From Cymodocea nodosa (taxonomy: Eukaryota; Streptophyta; Magnoliopsida; Alismatales; Cymodoceaceae), in contig CM072337.1 in assembly GCA_036874045.1 (NCBI GenBank), positions 21,922,001 through 21,986,000 on the forward strand: DNA of 64,000 nt. The letters run 5' to 3'. Below are positions 44,168-57,400 of this stretch, piece by piece; position 1 is the first letter of the stretch; each line of letters starts with the position of its first letter. Under the pieces are notes generated by a model, which saw only the letters and a list, made by a program, of their open reading frames with translations, was not told the DNA's origin and made no database searches. The position numbers and the translations under genes were made by a program.

Positions 44168-47100
44168 ATGGGAAGTACAAAAGCTGGGATTGGTCTGGAA
44201 GATGATAAGGAAGTTACGGCCGAGATGCCGGGCTTGGTACCTCAAACAGCGATCTCCAATGCAATGTATGCTTAGTTATTTTATTTTAGTTAAGTTGTCG
44301 ATATACGCTGAGACTAAAGTTATCATTACATTCCAGTAGACTTCTTTTGTCGGCAACTGTTATAGCTCCATATGTTAACAATTCCATTTTATCGGTAGTT
44401 TTCCTTTTGTTTTCCACTGCTAGTCATTACCCTTTGTTGCTACTGCTCATACTTCTAATTTTCTAAATAGAGAATCCATTGCTTTCATTAATGCAATCAG
44501 GAACTTGCTCAAATGAAAACACGTTGTATATAGCCAGAGGCATATGCAAGCTTTTCTTACGATAGTATACGCGGTTGCATGTTATATATAGTCCCCATTT
44601 CTTTTTTTTGGCCGTGGCATTACAATTTTGGAATTTCTTTTGTCCTTGGATTTTACCGAGGTTATAAAATTCAGATTGAAAATGAGTAGAAGCTTAATAA
44701 TTCAAAGATAACAGTTTTTCAAAAAAAACCGTAGATTACAGAGCCATCGTGTCCATTCATCCATTTGATCCATCAAATAATACATAAGGTTGTTAAAAAT
44801 GCAAGTAAATGAAGTTGTGCATTTTATAACATCTTTCATACTAGTTTCTTTAAAAAATGGGATTTTCTTTCATGCTTGGTCATCATTTACTCAATGAATT
44901 CTTTGTTTTTTTTGTATGTTTTGCTCATGAAACTCTTCCACTTTTTAACTTTTTCATTTCATTTTAGTGGCTCAGAGAGAAGCAACATGCATCCGTCTGA
45001 TTTTGGGTCACTTGAACAGTCCATAAGATTTCGTATAGAGGACCCTGCAAACCACGCCAGAAGTAAGTCTTTTTTATCTGCCATTTCCTTAGATATCTTA
45101 TATGCTTGCTTTGCAGATGTAATACAAACCCTAGCTTCTGTATAAATTGTGTGGTTGCACCTTTTGTCTTACCAAGCGACATGACTTAAATCTTTTTTTT
45201 TTTCACTTTTTATATCTGATTTTGTGTTGATAGACGTGCCCTTGAATTCATAGAGTTGTTTTATTCCGACATGGAGTTCACAGGTTTAGGGACAATTCCT
45301 CTCATAGCAATCAGAGATTCTTAATCACTTTACCTTTACTTTCTTTTTGGTAGAATTGGCTACTGTATCCTTCGTTATAAGTGAGTCATTCACTTCACTC
45401 ATTCAAAGTCATTGAATCCAGTTTGTAGATCATTTTCCCTCATTATTTTGTATATGATTGTCATCTTGTATAAATAGGCAGAATTAATAAGCAAAATGTA
45501 TGTATTCCTAAAGTATATCTTAGATGAGTGATCTGTTGTGTTGTTTACTCATTAAACTTCATGAAAATTTCTTTTTCAAATCTTGAATTAGATATTATGT
45601 CGTCTTACATGTAAATTAATTTTATGTAGATCCTGTATTTGGTCTAAAGTCAAGTGGACAATCAAGTTCTTCTGATCCTCTCAGATTCATTGCTTTTACA
45701 GTGAGTCCAAATATTTTCTTTATGGAACATTGAACATAACAAAAAATGACAATTTTATCTGATTGATATATTTGATACTTGAAGTCACATACGCCTGCTG
45801 GTATTACTCCAGCTGGAAGAGTGGGTTCTTCAACATTACCCCAAATTCCACAACATAAGGGACAGCTTACCAATCTGGTTTCTTCTTCTGGTGGTCACTA
45901 TGAGAACTGGGGAGAGTCTTTGATACCTGACACAAGTCCAAGGACAGATACATCCACTGATGTTGACACTGATGATAAAAATCTAAAGGTAATGCTTTTA
46001 TCCTCACTATATTAGTAGTATGTAAATTAAACATTTCTTTTCAGTAATACCAAGGTATTCTTTTTATTTTTCTATTAGTTCTTAAGAGATCTATTTTTCC
46101 TTCTTAAGGTCTGATTGTGTACTTGAAATTTAAATTCTGCAGAATTTGAATTCTAACGGAATTTGAATTTTACAAAATTTGATGGAAAAAATTCAAAATA
46201 TGGGTATTTAGGAATTTGATGAAAATTGAAATTTAAATGTTTATGTATATGACAAAATTGAAGGAAATTGAACAAAATTGATTTTTAATAAAGTTAAGTA
46301 ATGAATTAAAGTAATTAGTAAAAATGTAATTAATCAAAGAATGAATTACTTGCATTAATAAATAAACATATTATTAAATTAAATATTTATATATCATTTA
46401 TCAATTAATTAAGTATATCATTATATAAAATAAATAAAAAATTACAGAAATTAATAACTTTTTAGTTATATTACATGTTTAAAACAACAAAAGGTTAATT
46501 ATAAATTCTATATTCCTCGTAATGTACAAAAAAAAGTATATTACAAAAAATCTACTCATTATGATGTTTGTAATACTCTTATTCACGACCATCCTGATGT
46601 TTGTAAGACTAAAAGAGAAGTTCAGTGATTTTGGAGAAAAAAAAAAAAGGCAGTGCCAACATTCCATCGTGAGTCCACATATTTCTTGCGATCCAACGGC
46701 AACAAAGTTAAACCATGATTCTGGACACCACCACAAGGTCTGAAGAAGAAGTGAAGAAACCACCCAAAATATCAACCTACCTGTCGCCTCCTCCACCACT
46801 TCTTCCCGACAAATGAAGTAGCATACGACGACCAGAAGAAGAATGTTGATGAGGAGTGACAGGAGAAGACGACCCGACCTCGCAAGATTCTTTGTCGCTT
46901 TCCTCCTCTTCAACTTCATCGCTTTCTTCTTCTACTTCTCCCACCACTATAAACTCGTTTCTCATGCCTTCATCGACGATAGTCTCAATCCTGACACCCA
47001 CATCGACTGCTTCCCTGACCTCAGGCCCTGGCCTTTGCTCCCCTCCACCCTCCCCTGGTCCCACTCCCCTTCATGGCCTAGATCTTGCGAGGCCTACTTT

Positions 47101-50100
47101 GGCAATGGCTACTCCTAGCGTGTCGACGCCCTCACCTTTGGGAGCGGCTGGTTTCGATGTTTCTATAGTAAGATGCTGTGAAGCTCACTCAGTGTGTGAG
47201 GGGCGATCGATCCAGATGGACCCAGGGAGGATTAGGATGTCCAAGGGCAGTGAGGAGTTGGAGACAATCATTGCGAGGGAGAGCGTCGAGCGTGAGGGTG
47301 AGGGTGAGTGTCGAGTGCGAGTTCGGAAAATGAATTCCGACCTTTTAGGTTGGGAATTCATTTTCCTAACCTTTACATAGGATTGGAATTGGAATTTGAA
47401 TTCCAAAATGCACAAACACCTTATGACTTGGAATCTGATGAAAAAAATTTTCAATTCTATCAGATTCTGAGTGCACAAACCTCCCCCCCCTTAATTACTT
47501 CTAAGGGACAAAGTATGCCTTCATTAAGAAGCATGCAAGGCTTTTATTTCATGCATGGTTCTTTAGGGGGAACTATGGTAACCTATGCATATATGAGACT
47601 TTAAAAAGCTCAAAATCTGGACATTGTAGATTGAAGGATGTGGTGAGCTCAGAATTTATTTTTAAGGTTTCAGGCACAAGTCTGGTCATGGCTACTGGGG
47701 TGCAATTACCTCAATGCTTAGCTTTCATCTTGTGAGTTTCTTGGCCAATTACTACTAATTTTGGATAGTCATTCATTTTGGAGTGAAGATAGTGCCTCTC
47801 TTGTAGTTAAATGCTAATGTAGACTAGCAAACCTTTGCAAATCCAGAAAGTCTTTTAAAAAAGACAGTAATCAAGCTTGCAATGTTTCTAAATAAGCATG
47901 AAGGGGAGGGGATGGAAAGGGTAGGACAATGAAAAGTTAATGATAGATATGCACCACCAATAAATTGATTCAACATGCTAGGACTCATTCTACAAAGAAA
48001 GAAGTGTGGTCTATGAATCATTGGCTAAGCCTTAGGACATGCGATCCTCATGAAACAAGTAGTTGACTGTGCTTTCTCCTAGAGAGTGGGCCTTACGTGA
48101 ACCATTAATGGCTATGTAAAATAGGTATAAAATATTGATATCAAGTATTTATCTTGAGGAAAAAGGAAACCTAATAACATTGGTGGAAATTGTGTAAAAT
48201 TATAAAACACCAAATTCCTGTAAAAAAGCTTCAAATTTCGACCTTGAAACTTCAGATAAGGCAAAATAAGATATAATACACTCACAAAATCAATCAAATT
48301 TAATTTACTAGCATTTTTTGATAAATGACATGCTACAAATAATAAATCAGTTTTCACATGCATGGAAAAAGAACTTGAATGCTAATTTTCATAAATCTCA
48401 AAAACAATTTATCAGTTATAATTGCAATACAAAAGGTTATAATATCTTAAAACATGTCAATGATTTATTTTTGTTTTGTAACGGGATCTAGAGGTCAACT
48501 ATTGTATTTAACTTCTTGTTGTACTTTTGGTTGATGCTTATTGATTAATAATCCACCTTATTCTTTTAACAAATTGTAATATAAGTAAATTTAGACATGA
48601 TATATGCAATTTCAATAAAAATGTAGGAATAGAAAAATCATAAAAATAAGAAAAAGAGACAAAAACTTAGAATTAAATTTTTTATGTTAGATATATGTTT
48701 TAAGTAAATTTAGACAAAATACATAAAATTTCAGTTATAAGTCTTTAGAAATATGAAGTTCTAAGAGAGTCAAAAAATTCTTCATAAATTATATTTCTAA
48801 AAAAATCAGGAAAATACACAAAAAATAGATCTAACTTGATAAAGCAATATATGAGAGTAAGAGAAAGTAAAGATATAAAAGAAACAAAGTAGGATCAGGT
48901 TTTTTAAATTTTGTGATTTAAGGAAAATCCTACCCAAATGGTCACTGACTTGATAGTGTTTACATGAAATCAATAAGATTTTGCATAGTGCTTTCATGGA
49001 CATTTTGGCAAAACCAGGGAATCAACTAAAAGTTTGACTTCTGCCAATTTTCACAATTTAGAGGCATGAGTGTCTTTTGCCAAAAATCTTTCTCTGGAAT
49101 CATAGATATTTTTCTTCTATTCAAAAAGAGATTTTGAACAGCAGACTAAAATCACATAATTTTCATTTCCTTAAAATCAGTTTAGAATCACAAATTTGCA
49201 AAATTTTTCTTTCCTAAAACTTATCTAAATGCAACCTAAAAGGAAACAAAATGAAAGAAATCTTAAAATGGCCTATTATATCAGTTAAAATTCTATTCTG
49301 ATAGTGTACATTGAGTATCTGTGTCCACCAGTTTCATCTCCATCCATACCTTACCTGTCCATCACTTGTAGTGGTAAACACTGCTACATCACTTTATGCA
49401 ACTTAGATTGGAATAAAAAAATAAAATAGTAAAATACTAAACATGTATGTTAAGTCATGAAACACGTTTACCAATGTAAGTAAAATGAAGTCATAACTTC
49501 AATAACAATAATACGATTTTTATTGTATTAATGACTATCCATTACATCTCTTTTTCTTCAATCACCTGTCTTCCATTCAATAGTTATTTTTCTTTCTTTT
49601 ATATATTCAAAAGTTCAGTAAGCCAATTTTTCATTTTTTGGCAATTTTATTTGATTTTAGACCTCAGTGTGTCAATCTTTCATGCATTGGTCTTTCAATA
49701 CCCTTAGTGGTTACCTCGAACCACTCATCTATAATTCAGTTTTCAGTGAATTATAGAGCTACCCTCATTTCTTGATTTTTATTTTTATTTAATTCGTTAG
49801 GGACGTGCTTTAAATTCTAGTGAGAGTCTTTACGATTCTCCTATCAAACATGATACAATCATTAGAGAATGGATTCAAGTTAATGTGAACTTCTCCCTCT
49901 CTAACACTCACAATATTAGTCTCGTCAAACTAGCACAACCCCCATTCAGGGTTTGCACAATATTCATGTAAGTCCAATATCTTTGAAGGGTCAATTTCCT
50001 TGCTGAACCAATATTGTTAGACGCATTCATTGATTATCTTTATTTATGCTTTTCAAATTTCTTTTTATGCCCTTTAATCAAATATGCATTAATCTACTTC

Positions 50101-52663
50101 AATCATTTCTAAATTTCATTATAATTGTTTAAACACTTATAAGAATCATTATATAATAATGGCAAAATAACCATTTAAAATGATAGATCTTTTGGATGTC
50201 CATTGGATCTCTTGGTGTTCCCCAATACAAGACTAGGAAGAGCATTGGGCATTTGCATGGATATTTGGTGTCATCTCATCTGATAGGATGAAGCTCAGAT
50301 GCCTTGTTTTGACATTCAATTACCTCCAGAACAAAACATTTGAGAGGATCAGACATCCTCTCCAGATGCTTGATCTTGCCTTTAGAGCCTCCAAGAATAC
50401 CATTGGGTTTCCTGTTCAAGCATTCAGATGGTGTCCTACACACTACAAAATGTGTATCAGATTACTCAAATGTTGTGTTTGCAATCTTGTAGGTACATAC
50501 CTCGATATTTCATGTAATTTCTTGATCCAAATTTTATGATCTAGGTGTCGTTTTGTTGCAAATTAATAGTAGAACAATCCCAGGTCTATGTCTTTTATCG
50601 TCATTTAGTGTTTCTTCAGTAGACTTTCGTAGAAAACCATGGATTTAGCATGCAATCATATGCATCTCTACACTTGCACGAAAACTCCACAAAAATCAAG
50701 GGAAATTATCAAGATCTTTGAAAAAAGATGCATTGACATGATTACACTATTTTTACACAAAAAATCTCCTTTGGACCACAAAAAATCATGAAGAAAATAG
50801 AGTTCTTTACAAATCTATCCCCTTATCTCTTTGGAGAAAAATCCCCTTCAAACTTTGCTTTCCTCATTGATCCAGATGTCCTGCACATCCTTTGGTTGCT
50901 GATGTCTTTGCCTCAGCTATTGGACATCCACAGCTCCTGTTGCCACTATTGATCTACAAACTGCCACCATCACCATTTCATCTACCCCACATGTTGTGGT
51001 TGAGGGGGGGGGGTTGCAGATGAGGGGTGGAGATGAGCTCCAATGAGAGTAGAATAAATCAGAGGTAGGAGGAAATGAGAAAGTGATAGGAACAATTGGG
51101 AGAGACATATGGGAAAGAGAGAGTGAGCACTTTTCATGCAAGGAGAAATGGGGATGTGATTTCCCTTCCTACCCTACATTTATATTCTCTCCCCCCATTC
51201 TATGCACTTTTCTCTACTTTTTCATCAATTTCTAATTCAAGTCCAAGTGCCTACACAGAGTACCAACAATCCAACATTGTAAAATTTTTCTCAAATTTCC
51301 CATTTTATCTCCCAGTAGCTTATTTCCTTTCATTCCTATATAAGCCCAATAATTCATTCTACTTAAATAAGTTCTATTGAAACCTATATAGAAGTCCCAA
51401 TTATTTCATTGATAAAATTCTAGAGCCTAACAGCCTAAGAGTCAAGCAAGACCTCAACTTTTCTTGTGATTAACAAAGGCACTGAACCACTGACTTCTTA
51501 ATGCAAGATGATGGTATTTCTAGCTAATTATGGAACCCATCTAAGTGCCACTTAAACACCGTCTAGCAGGCTACGTGTTTTAGTGATCAGCCATTTGTTA
51601 ATTTTTCTGATTTTTTTAATATATTTAAAGATTTCATTATATTTTATTGTATTGTTGTTATTACTTTGGTGAAGTCCAGATTTTAATATTAATTTGACTT
51701 TAAAATGGATATATTCATTGTTAATTGCGTGTAATAATATGATATATTGTGAGGAAATGATTTTTTCTTCAATTAACCTACGGTTCCTTGATCACTATAT
51801 TACAACTAGAGGTGACCTTCAACTTTCAAAATACTATGAATTGTTTGCCAGTCGGATCACAAGAATAATCAGAGGCTAGGATAGTTTGATTTGGAAACGG
51901 AAAGTGATTCACAAGCACTGCCTTGGTGCAGACCATGAGAGTGATACAAAGATATGCATGACTATTTGATGATTTGTAATTCTAGTTCTTATGTTGTCAT
52001 GATACATGTAGTTATTTTCATTGCTAATTCATTCCAAATTGGCCAACCTAGAGCAGATCTTAATGATGCCAACATTAATTAAAAGGCAAATAAGTGGATA
52101 TGTTGAAGCATGAAATGCTTGATCTCTCGTTTCATTATCCCAACACACTCCATAATTCCTAGTAGTATTTGCCATTGTCAATCCTGGCTTTCAGTTGCAG
52201 CTAGAAGGCAAATGATCCACCTTATAAGTAGTGTAGCTTCTTCATGTTTCCCAGCTGCAGTTATAATAATTTTATTTAAGGTGTGTTAAACTACCAAAAT
52301 CTGTAGATTATCTTAAATTTATAAACATGGTGTATTTTCAAATTGCATTTGGCGTTCAAAACACTGATGATGAATAATGACCTAGTCTAGTCTGTCTGTT
52401 CTCCATTACCAGTTGGAAGCTGGAATTGTTTCTTCTTTGGCAGCATCTGATTCTAGTGATAAATCAAAGGAAAGAATTGGAGACCAAAAGGTGATCAATG
52501 AACTCAAATGCCATGGCTATTGGCTTAATTATAGTTTTGGAATGTTTTCTCATTATTGATAGTGAAAATGGTTGGCAATGCATCTAAACTCTGTTACCTG
52601 TAGACACTTCGAAGACTTGCACAGAATCGTGAAGCAGCAAGGAAAAGTCGATTGAGGAAAAAG
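44168..52663 (+). CDS. TGA-type bZIP transcription factor, clade II, 5' part only
   Basis: Six exons encode the first 202 residues: 44168-44265, 44968-45062, 45630-45700, 45785-45988, 52413-52490, 52604-52663. Phases close. MGSTKAGIG start, SDFGSLEQSIRFRIED, NPVFGLKSSGQ, GGHYENWGES, DTSPRTDTSTD and then TLRRLAQNREAARKSRLRKK, which contains the bZIP basic signature N-x7-R. This is the long N-terminal form of the TGA2/5/6 clade (like tobacco TGA2.1), whose members bind TGACG motifs and work with NPR1 in salicylate responses. The next expected exon, beginning AYVQQLE with the leucine zipper, is not in the remaining 11.3 kb, nor is the DOG1-type domain. Either the gene continues to the right or it has been cut by insertions; the coding part seen is undamaged. 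The exon 4 acceptor (TTGAAG at 45784) is weak. Confidence 0.88.
45989..46110. other. Start of TGA intron 4
   Basis: Ordinary intron sequence after a GTAATG donor. The whole intron (45989-52412) is 6.4 kb and much of it looks inserted. Confidence 0.4.
46843..47320 (+). pseudogene. Fragment of a beta-1,2-xylosyltransferase (GT61) gene
   Basis: The N-terminal part of XYLT, the Golgi enzyme that adds beta-1,2-xylose to the core of plant N-glycans. Visible in order: a short basic cytosolic start, a hydrophobic type II membrane anchor (LARFFVAFLLFNFIAFFF), RPWPLLPSTLPW, SCEAYFGNGYS, GSGWFRCFYS, then after a frame change VCEGRSIQMDPGRIRMSKGSEELE. A TAG (47116-47118), a TGA about 70 bases later and a frameshift near 47185-47195 break it. 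Homology stops where the enzyme's catalytic part would begin. It lies inside TGA intron 4 and is GC-richer than its surroundings, so it was captured from a real XYLT gene elsewhere. Confidence 0.82.
47325..47367. repeat. Strong near-perfect palindrome
   Basis: Arms GGAAAATGAATTCC and GGAATTCATTTTCC flank an inner ACCT-TTT-AGGT step. Allowing one bulge the arms are about 19 bp. It sits at the 3' edge of the xylosyltransferase fragment and may be a junction of inverted element ends. Confidence 0.8.
47419..52412. other. Rest of TGA intron 4
   Basis: Mostly AT-rich with no recognised protein. The part from about 49620 to 51420 has a different texture: short direct phrases, CT-rich tracts, a G9 run at 51005-51013 and a TATATAAGCCC box near 51339. 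It looks like old LTR-type repeat DNA, but I found no partner LTR, primer site or polymerase. Confidence 0.35.
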
Positions 52664-53904
52664 GTTGGTAATGACTTTATCATAAAATGCCAACTTTGTA
52701 TATTCTTTCTTCAATCATTAGCATATTTTACTACTGATTAATGGTTTACTATTTTATTTTGGGTTCTTGTAACAAAAGGGGCCATTATAATGGGGGGTTG
52801 AAAGCTGTGATTTTGTATTTGATTTCTTTTTTTATGAATTTTCTTATGCGTTCATGTTTTGTCAAGTTATCAAGATGACTTTACTAATGTGGATATTAGT
52901 CCCCATTTGAAGCTTTACATTAGTTTCCATTTGAAGCTCCTAGTTTGGAACAAGAGTCCCATTTAGGCTTGTAGCATCTGTAGGGATCTATCAGTATTCA
53001 TTTCTATCTAGGATCATTTATCTTGCAGGATATAAATACTCTTTTTGTACAAGGTTAGAAACAATCTTACATTTGTAATCCACATATTCTCAGCTGAACA
53101 CGAATTGCTCATATTGTTACTTCACATAGTGAACTGAAGAAAAACTTGCCATTGTTTGTGAAAGTAATCTGCTTGTTGAGCTAAGTAGACTTTTTGTTTA
53201 TGTGTTGCATATTTGTTTGTCTTGCTTATTCTCTATACTTCGCAGTGTAGATTTCAAACAGATTTTGCATTCTAAGACTATTTCATCAACTAGTTTTGGT
53301 ACATGAATTAAATGCATGGCTACCAAGGCACAAGTTTTACTAAACATCATCTTGATCACAATAAAAGATTTTTTTTGCTGGATGCTTGTTTATGGAATCT
53401 TTTCCACATCTGTTATGTAACATTCCTTTGTTGTAATAAAATGCTTTATGACAGAAAAACAAAGGGTACCAATTAATACAAGGAACTAGAAATCAGGACC
53501 CTTATTTTGAACTAAAAGATATTCGAAACTGATTCTTAGCACCCATTTGGATACGATTTTGGGTGGTAAAATTCTTTGATTTTTTGGATTTTGGCCAAAA
53601 TTGTGCACAAACGGTCTTCGCAAAATAGATTCTTGACAAAATCAGATAAATTTTGCACAATACTTTTAAACTCATTTCTGCATAATGTGAGGTTTGGTAA
53701 AAATTCTGATTCTTGATTATGGTTATGCAACTGTGTTGGCAAAAATACCCTTCAGACCTTATGAATTTTAGAGTTTAATTTTATGAAAATTACCTGGACT
53801 GCCATTTACATAATTCTTATAATCCATGTTCTTTATACCATCTCTCTTTATAATGATATTATAATATTAATGTTAGTATTATATTAATATTAGCAGTTTA
53901 ACAA
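52664..53904. other. Start of TGA intron 6
   Basis: The GTTGGT donor is followed by intron sequence. The segment 53533-53750 begins GCACCCATTTGGATACGATTTTGGG and may be a small MITE-like insertion, but I could not pair its ends. No exon was seen. Confidence 0.35.
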
Positions 53905-54265
53905 TAACAATAATTGAAGTCATAGCCTCACTATGTGAGATTAATTACTTTTATTTTATTTTATGTGTTTCTATCCATGGTCAAATATTTAGTTAGATTA
54001 CATAAATATAAATCTTTTCTCATAATTCCTAACCAAGTAATTCTAGACCTTCCTCTAATCTTTTTAGTTTCATCTATACTAATTAATTTTCCTTTTTTAA
54101 CATGTACATCTTTTGTCCTCTTAAGGATATAACTAAACTACTTAAGTTGATTTTTCTTATTTTATCTTCAATCAGTGCAATTCCTACTCTATTCTTAATA
54201 AAATAATTTTTTAGTTTATCCTTTGTAATATTATCACTCATTCATTTAAGCATTGACATCTCTAC

Positions 54266-54455
54266 TGTTGAGTTGTAATATTGATTATAAGTTAAGGGTA
54301 CTTTTGTCCTTTAAACCCTTATATGACCTTATTGTATCACCCTTTTTTTGTAAGGGGATTTGGGGAATAGTCATTGGGAGGTTAAACCTTCGCCAACCTT
54401 TCTCTCATCCACCATCTTCTATCCTTCTTATCATTTATTTCTACTGGATTCCACT
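54266..54455 (+). repeat. 5' LTR of the copia element
   Basis: 190 nt. Matches 58934-59121 throughout with scattered changes. Contains CTTATATGACC and a CT-rich 3' part. Confidence 0.88.
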
Positions 54456-54467
54456 TGGTATTAGAGC

Positions 54468-57400
54468 ATCTTTCACATGTTCTCACCTCCTCAACTTCTC
54501 CACTGTTTGCAGCTCATTGGACTAATTGGTCATCCGATTTCCAAGTTGTTGGCCTAGTTCTAGGTCATCATTGTAGATGGGAGGTGGATGCAAACGTCTT
54601 GAGCTTTGTCTGTGCACGAATGTCCTGCCCTAACCCCTTTGTCTTCTGCATCTGTGGTTGGGCTGCCAACATGTTTCTTCTTTCTTCGTGCACCACGAGT
54701 TTTAGGTGCATTATTGGACATGTTTCTCTTGGTTGTCCATGCGATGGTAAGGGACAGACCATCTTGACACATCTCATGTATCTACAGTTGGTTCTTTAGA
54801 GTTATCGGTGGCATGAAATCCATGGATGGGTTCACCAAAAATTTAAGTGGTACCTCTCAAAAGTTAAATGGGAAGAATTATATCCAATGGGCTCAAGGTT
54901 TCAGAAAATTTTTTGTGGCACACAAATGCATTAAGTACATCACTCAACCTCTACTTGACAATAAACATGCAAATTATGAAGAATGACTTGTTGTTGATGC
55001 TATTGTAATTTCTTAGATGTTGAACAGTCTAGAGCCATAAATTGTTGTCAGTATAGCACTTCTTGAACCAACCAAGAAAATATGGGACACTTTGGAACTT
55101 ATGGTAATGTTAAGAATATTAGTAGAATTTTTGAATTTTATAAGTAGATTTTCATGGACGTTAAGGTGGGTGCTAGATGTAGGAACACTTCACTCAATTT
55201 CGTGCCTTATTGATGAACTTGAGACACATCAGCCAATTACTTTTGATATTAAGTAGAATAGATGATATCATGACAAGCTACTTTTGACAATTTACCTCAA
55301 TGGTCTTAATCTAGATGTTGCAGAACCAGTTCACAATCAAATTCTTAGTAGTGATACTCTATCAGATATGCAAATTCTAAGGTCTTTCGGCTGTCTATGT
55401 CATCATCTCCTTCACCTGTTATAGAATTATCAACTATGGTAGTTAGGGGTAGGGGCAGTTCAAGAGGTTGTGGTGGTGGTAGAGGAGATTGAAGTAGAAC
55501 TCCATGTGAACATTGTGGTCGTACTAATCACAAGTTAGAGAAGTGTTGGTGAAAGTTTGGTAAGCTAGAGGAGTATGCTCAGATGACCATAGGAAGTATC
55601 GATATGATATTTGATAGTCCAGGTTCATCTTTTATACAGGGTGCCCCATCTATTGTCACCCTAACAAAAGTTGAGTATGCTGAGTTTCTTTAGTTATAGG
55701 GTTTAATAAGGTTCATGCTCAGATGACCATAGGAAGTATTGATATGGTATTTAATAGTGCAGGTTCATCTTTTATATAGGGTGCCTCATCTATTGTCACC
55801 CTAACAAAAGTTGAGTATGCTGAGTTTCTTCAGTTATAGGGTTTAATAAGGTTCAGTTACTGCATCTCATGCAGTATCTTCCACATTAGGTATATATGCC
55901 TTTCTTGTCTCTCACAATGACTCCTAGATTATCGACTTTGGCATCTCTACCCACATGATAGGTACTCGTGACCTCTTTACATGTCTTTTCAAATTATCTG
56001 ATATCATTTTTGTTGTTGTGGTTAATAGACAATCATGCTTGATATCTGGTGAGGGGGTTGTTCAAGTTTTACCTAACATGACCCTTGATCATGTCCTATT
56101 TGTTCCAAATTTTCCTATAAATCTCCTTTTCATTGATGCCATTATTGAATTCTTTTCCTTTCATTGTGTTTTTTAAGACTTACCAATGAAGAGGAGGATT
56201 GATTTAGCCCATAAAAATCAATGAGGAGTGTATGTTCTTGTCCATGATCACATCCCTCGAGGGTTAGTGCACTTGGTGGCTAGATTGAGTCTTCAATTTT
56301 GTCACATATCTTCTTAGGTACTCATTCCATTACAAGCTTCAACAAGCATCACCTTTGGTTTGTCTTCTTGTTTTTTATTGTGAGTCTTGTCAATTAGATA
56401 AGCATTACCATGCTATCTTTTATTGCTTGCATCTTATTTCAAGTCAATCTCCTTTTGAGTTTGTTCACTATGATGTTTGGGGATTGGTTAGAGCTTTTTC
56501 TACCAGTGGGTATCGTTATTATGTTATGTTTATGAATGATTTTTCACAAGTATATTGGGTTTACTTGTTGAAAAATCGCCATAATGCTTTGGATGTTATT
56601 AAACTTTACTTCAATAAAATTAAAATTGTGTTTTTTGCTACTCTCAAATACTTTCATATTGATGATACTTTAGAATTTACTCAATTTGTTATACAATCTT
56701 ATTGTGTTTCCTTAGGCATTATATATCAAACTACCTGTGCTAATACTTTTATGTAGAATGGAGTGGTCAAGTGGAAACATCATCTTTTAGATATTGCTTA
56801 TACTCTCATACTACACATAGGGGTTCCTCACTACCTTTGGTCAGATGCAATCATGACTTTGGCTTACCTAGTCAACTATATGCCTTCGTCTCCATTGGGG
56901 GAGGGGGGGTGATTCCATTATAATGTCTTTCTCTCAATTCTGAGTTATTTTCTTTTACTCCCCAAGTCTTTGACTATGTGATGTTTATTCATGATCACAC
57001 TTCAGGTCTTGACAAACTAGCTCTATGATCGATAAAGTGTGTTTTTGTAAGCTATTCTAGGACTTAGAAGGGATATCAACACTATCACCCCCTTACATAT
57101 TATTGTGTGTCTGCTGATGTTATATTTTTTGAGTTTATTTATTTCTTTAATTTTCAAAATTAGGTGTTTGATTCCTCTTTTGTTCCTCTCCTAGTGTCTA
57201 TTGATGTGTCGCCACAATAACTAGAATTATCAGCTTTAGATGGGCACCACTTTGTGCTTTCCTTGCAAGTTTATACTCGATAGTGGAAAATACACACAAA
57301 GCCACAATCACCTCCATCTTCTGAGGTAGGTCCAACAAAGCCATTAAGTTTCCTATTATTCTCTACAAAGGTACAAGTACTTGTATCGTTCGTCCTCTTC

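Larger units (their letters stand above)
46117..47418. mobile_element. Possible non-autonomous element carrying a gene fragment
   Basis: The xylosyltransferase fragment is bordered on the left by AT-rich GTGTACTTGAAATTTAAATTC (46117 on) and on the right by a segment whose reverse complement reads GTGCATTTTGGAATTCAAATTC (ending near 47412). The two are similar but imperfect inverted ends. No convincing target-site duplication was found, so the boundaries and class (MULE- or hAT-like) are guesses. Confidence 0.35.

Noticed and set aside
46856-47380. 174-codon frame over the xylosyltransferase fragment as an intact gene
   Set aside because: Its first half is out of frame with the homology (serine/threonine-rich shadow). 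Only the part after about 47195 matches, so this is a frameshifted pseudogene.
50560-51420. Solo LTR in TGA intron 4
   Set aside because: The TATATAAGCCC box and CT-rich tracts are suggestive, but no defined ends, target duplication or related copy were found in the window.
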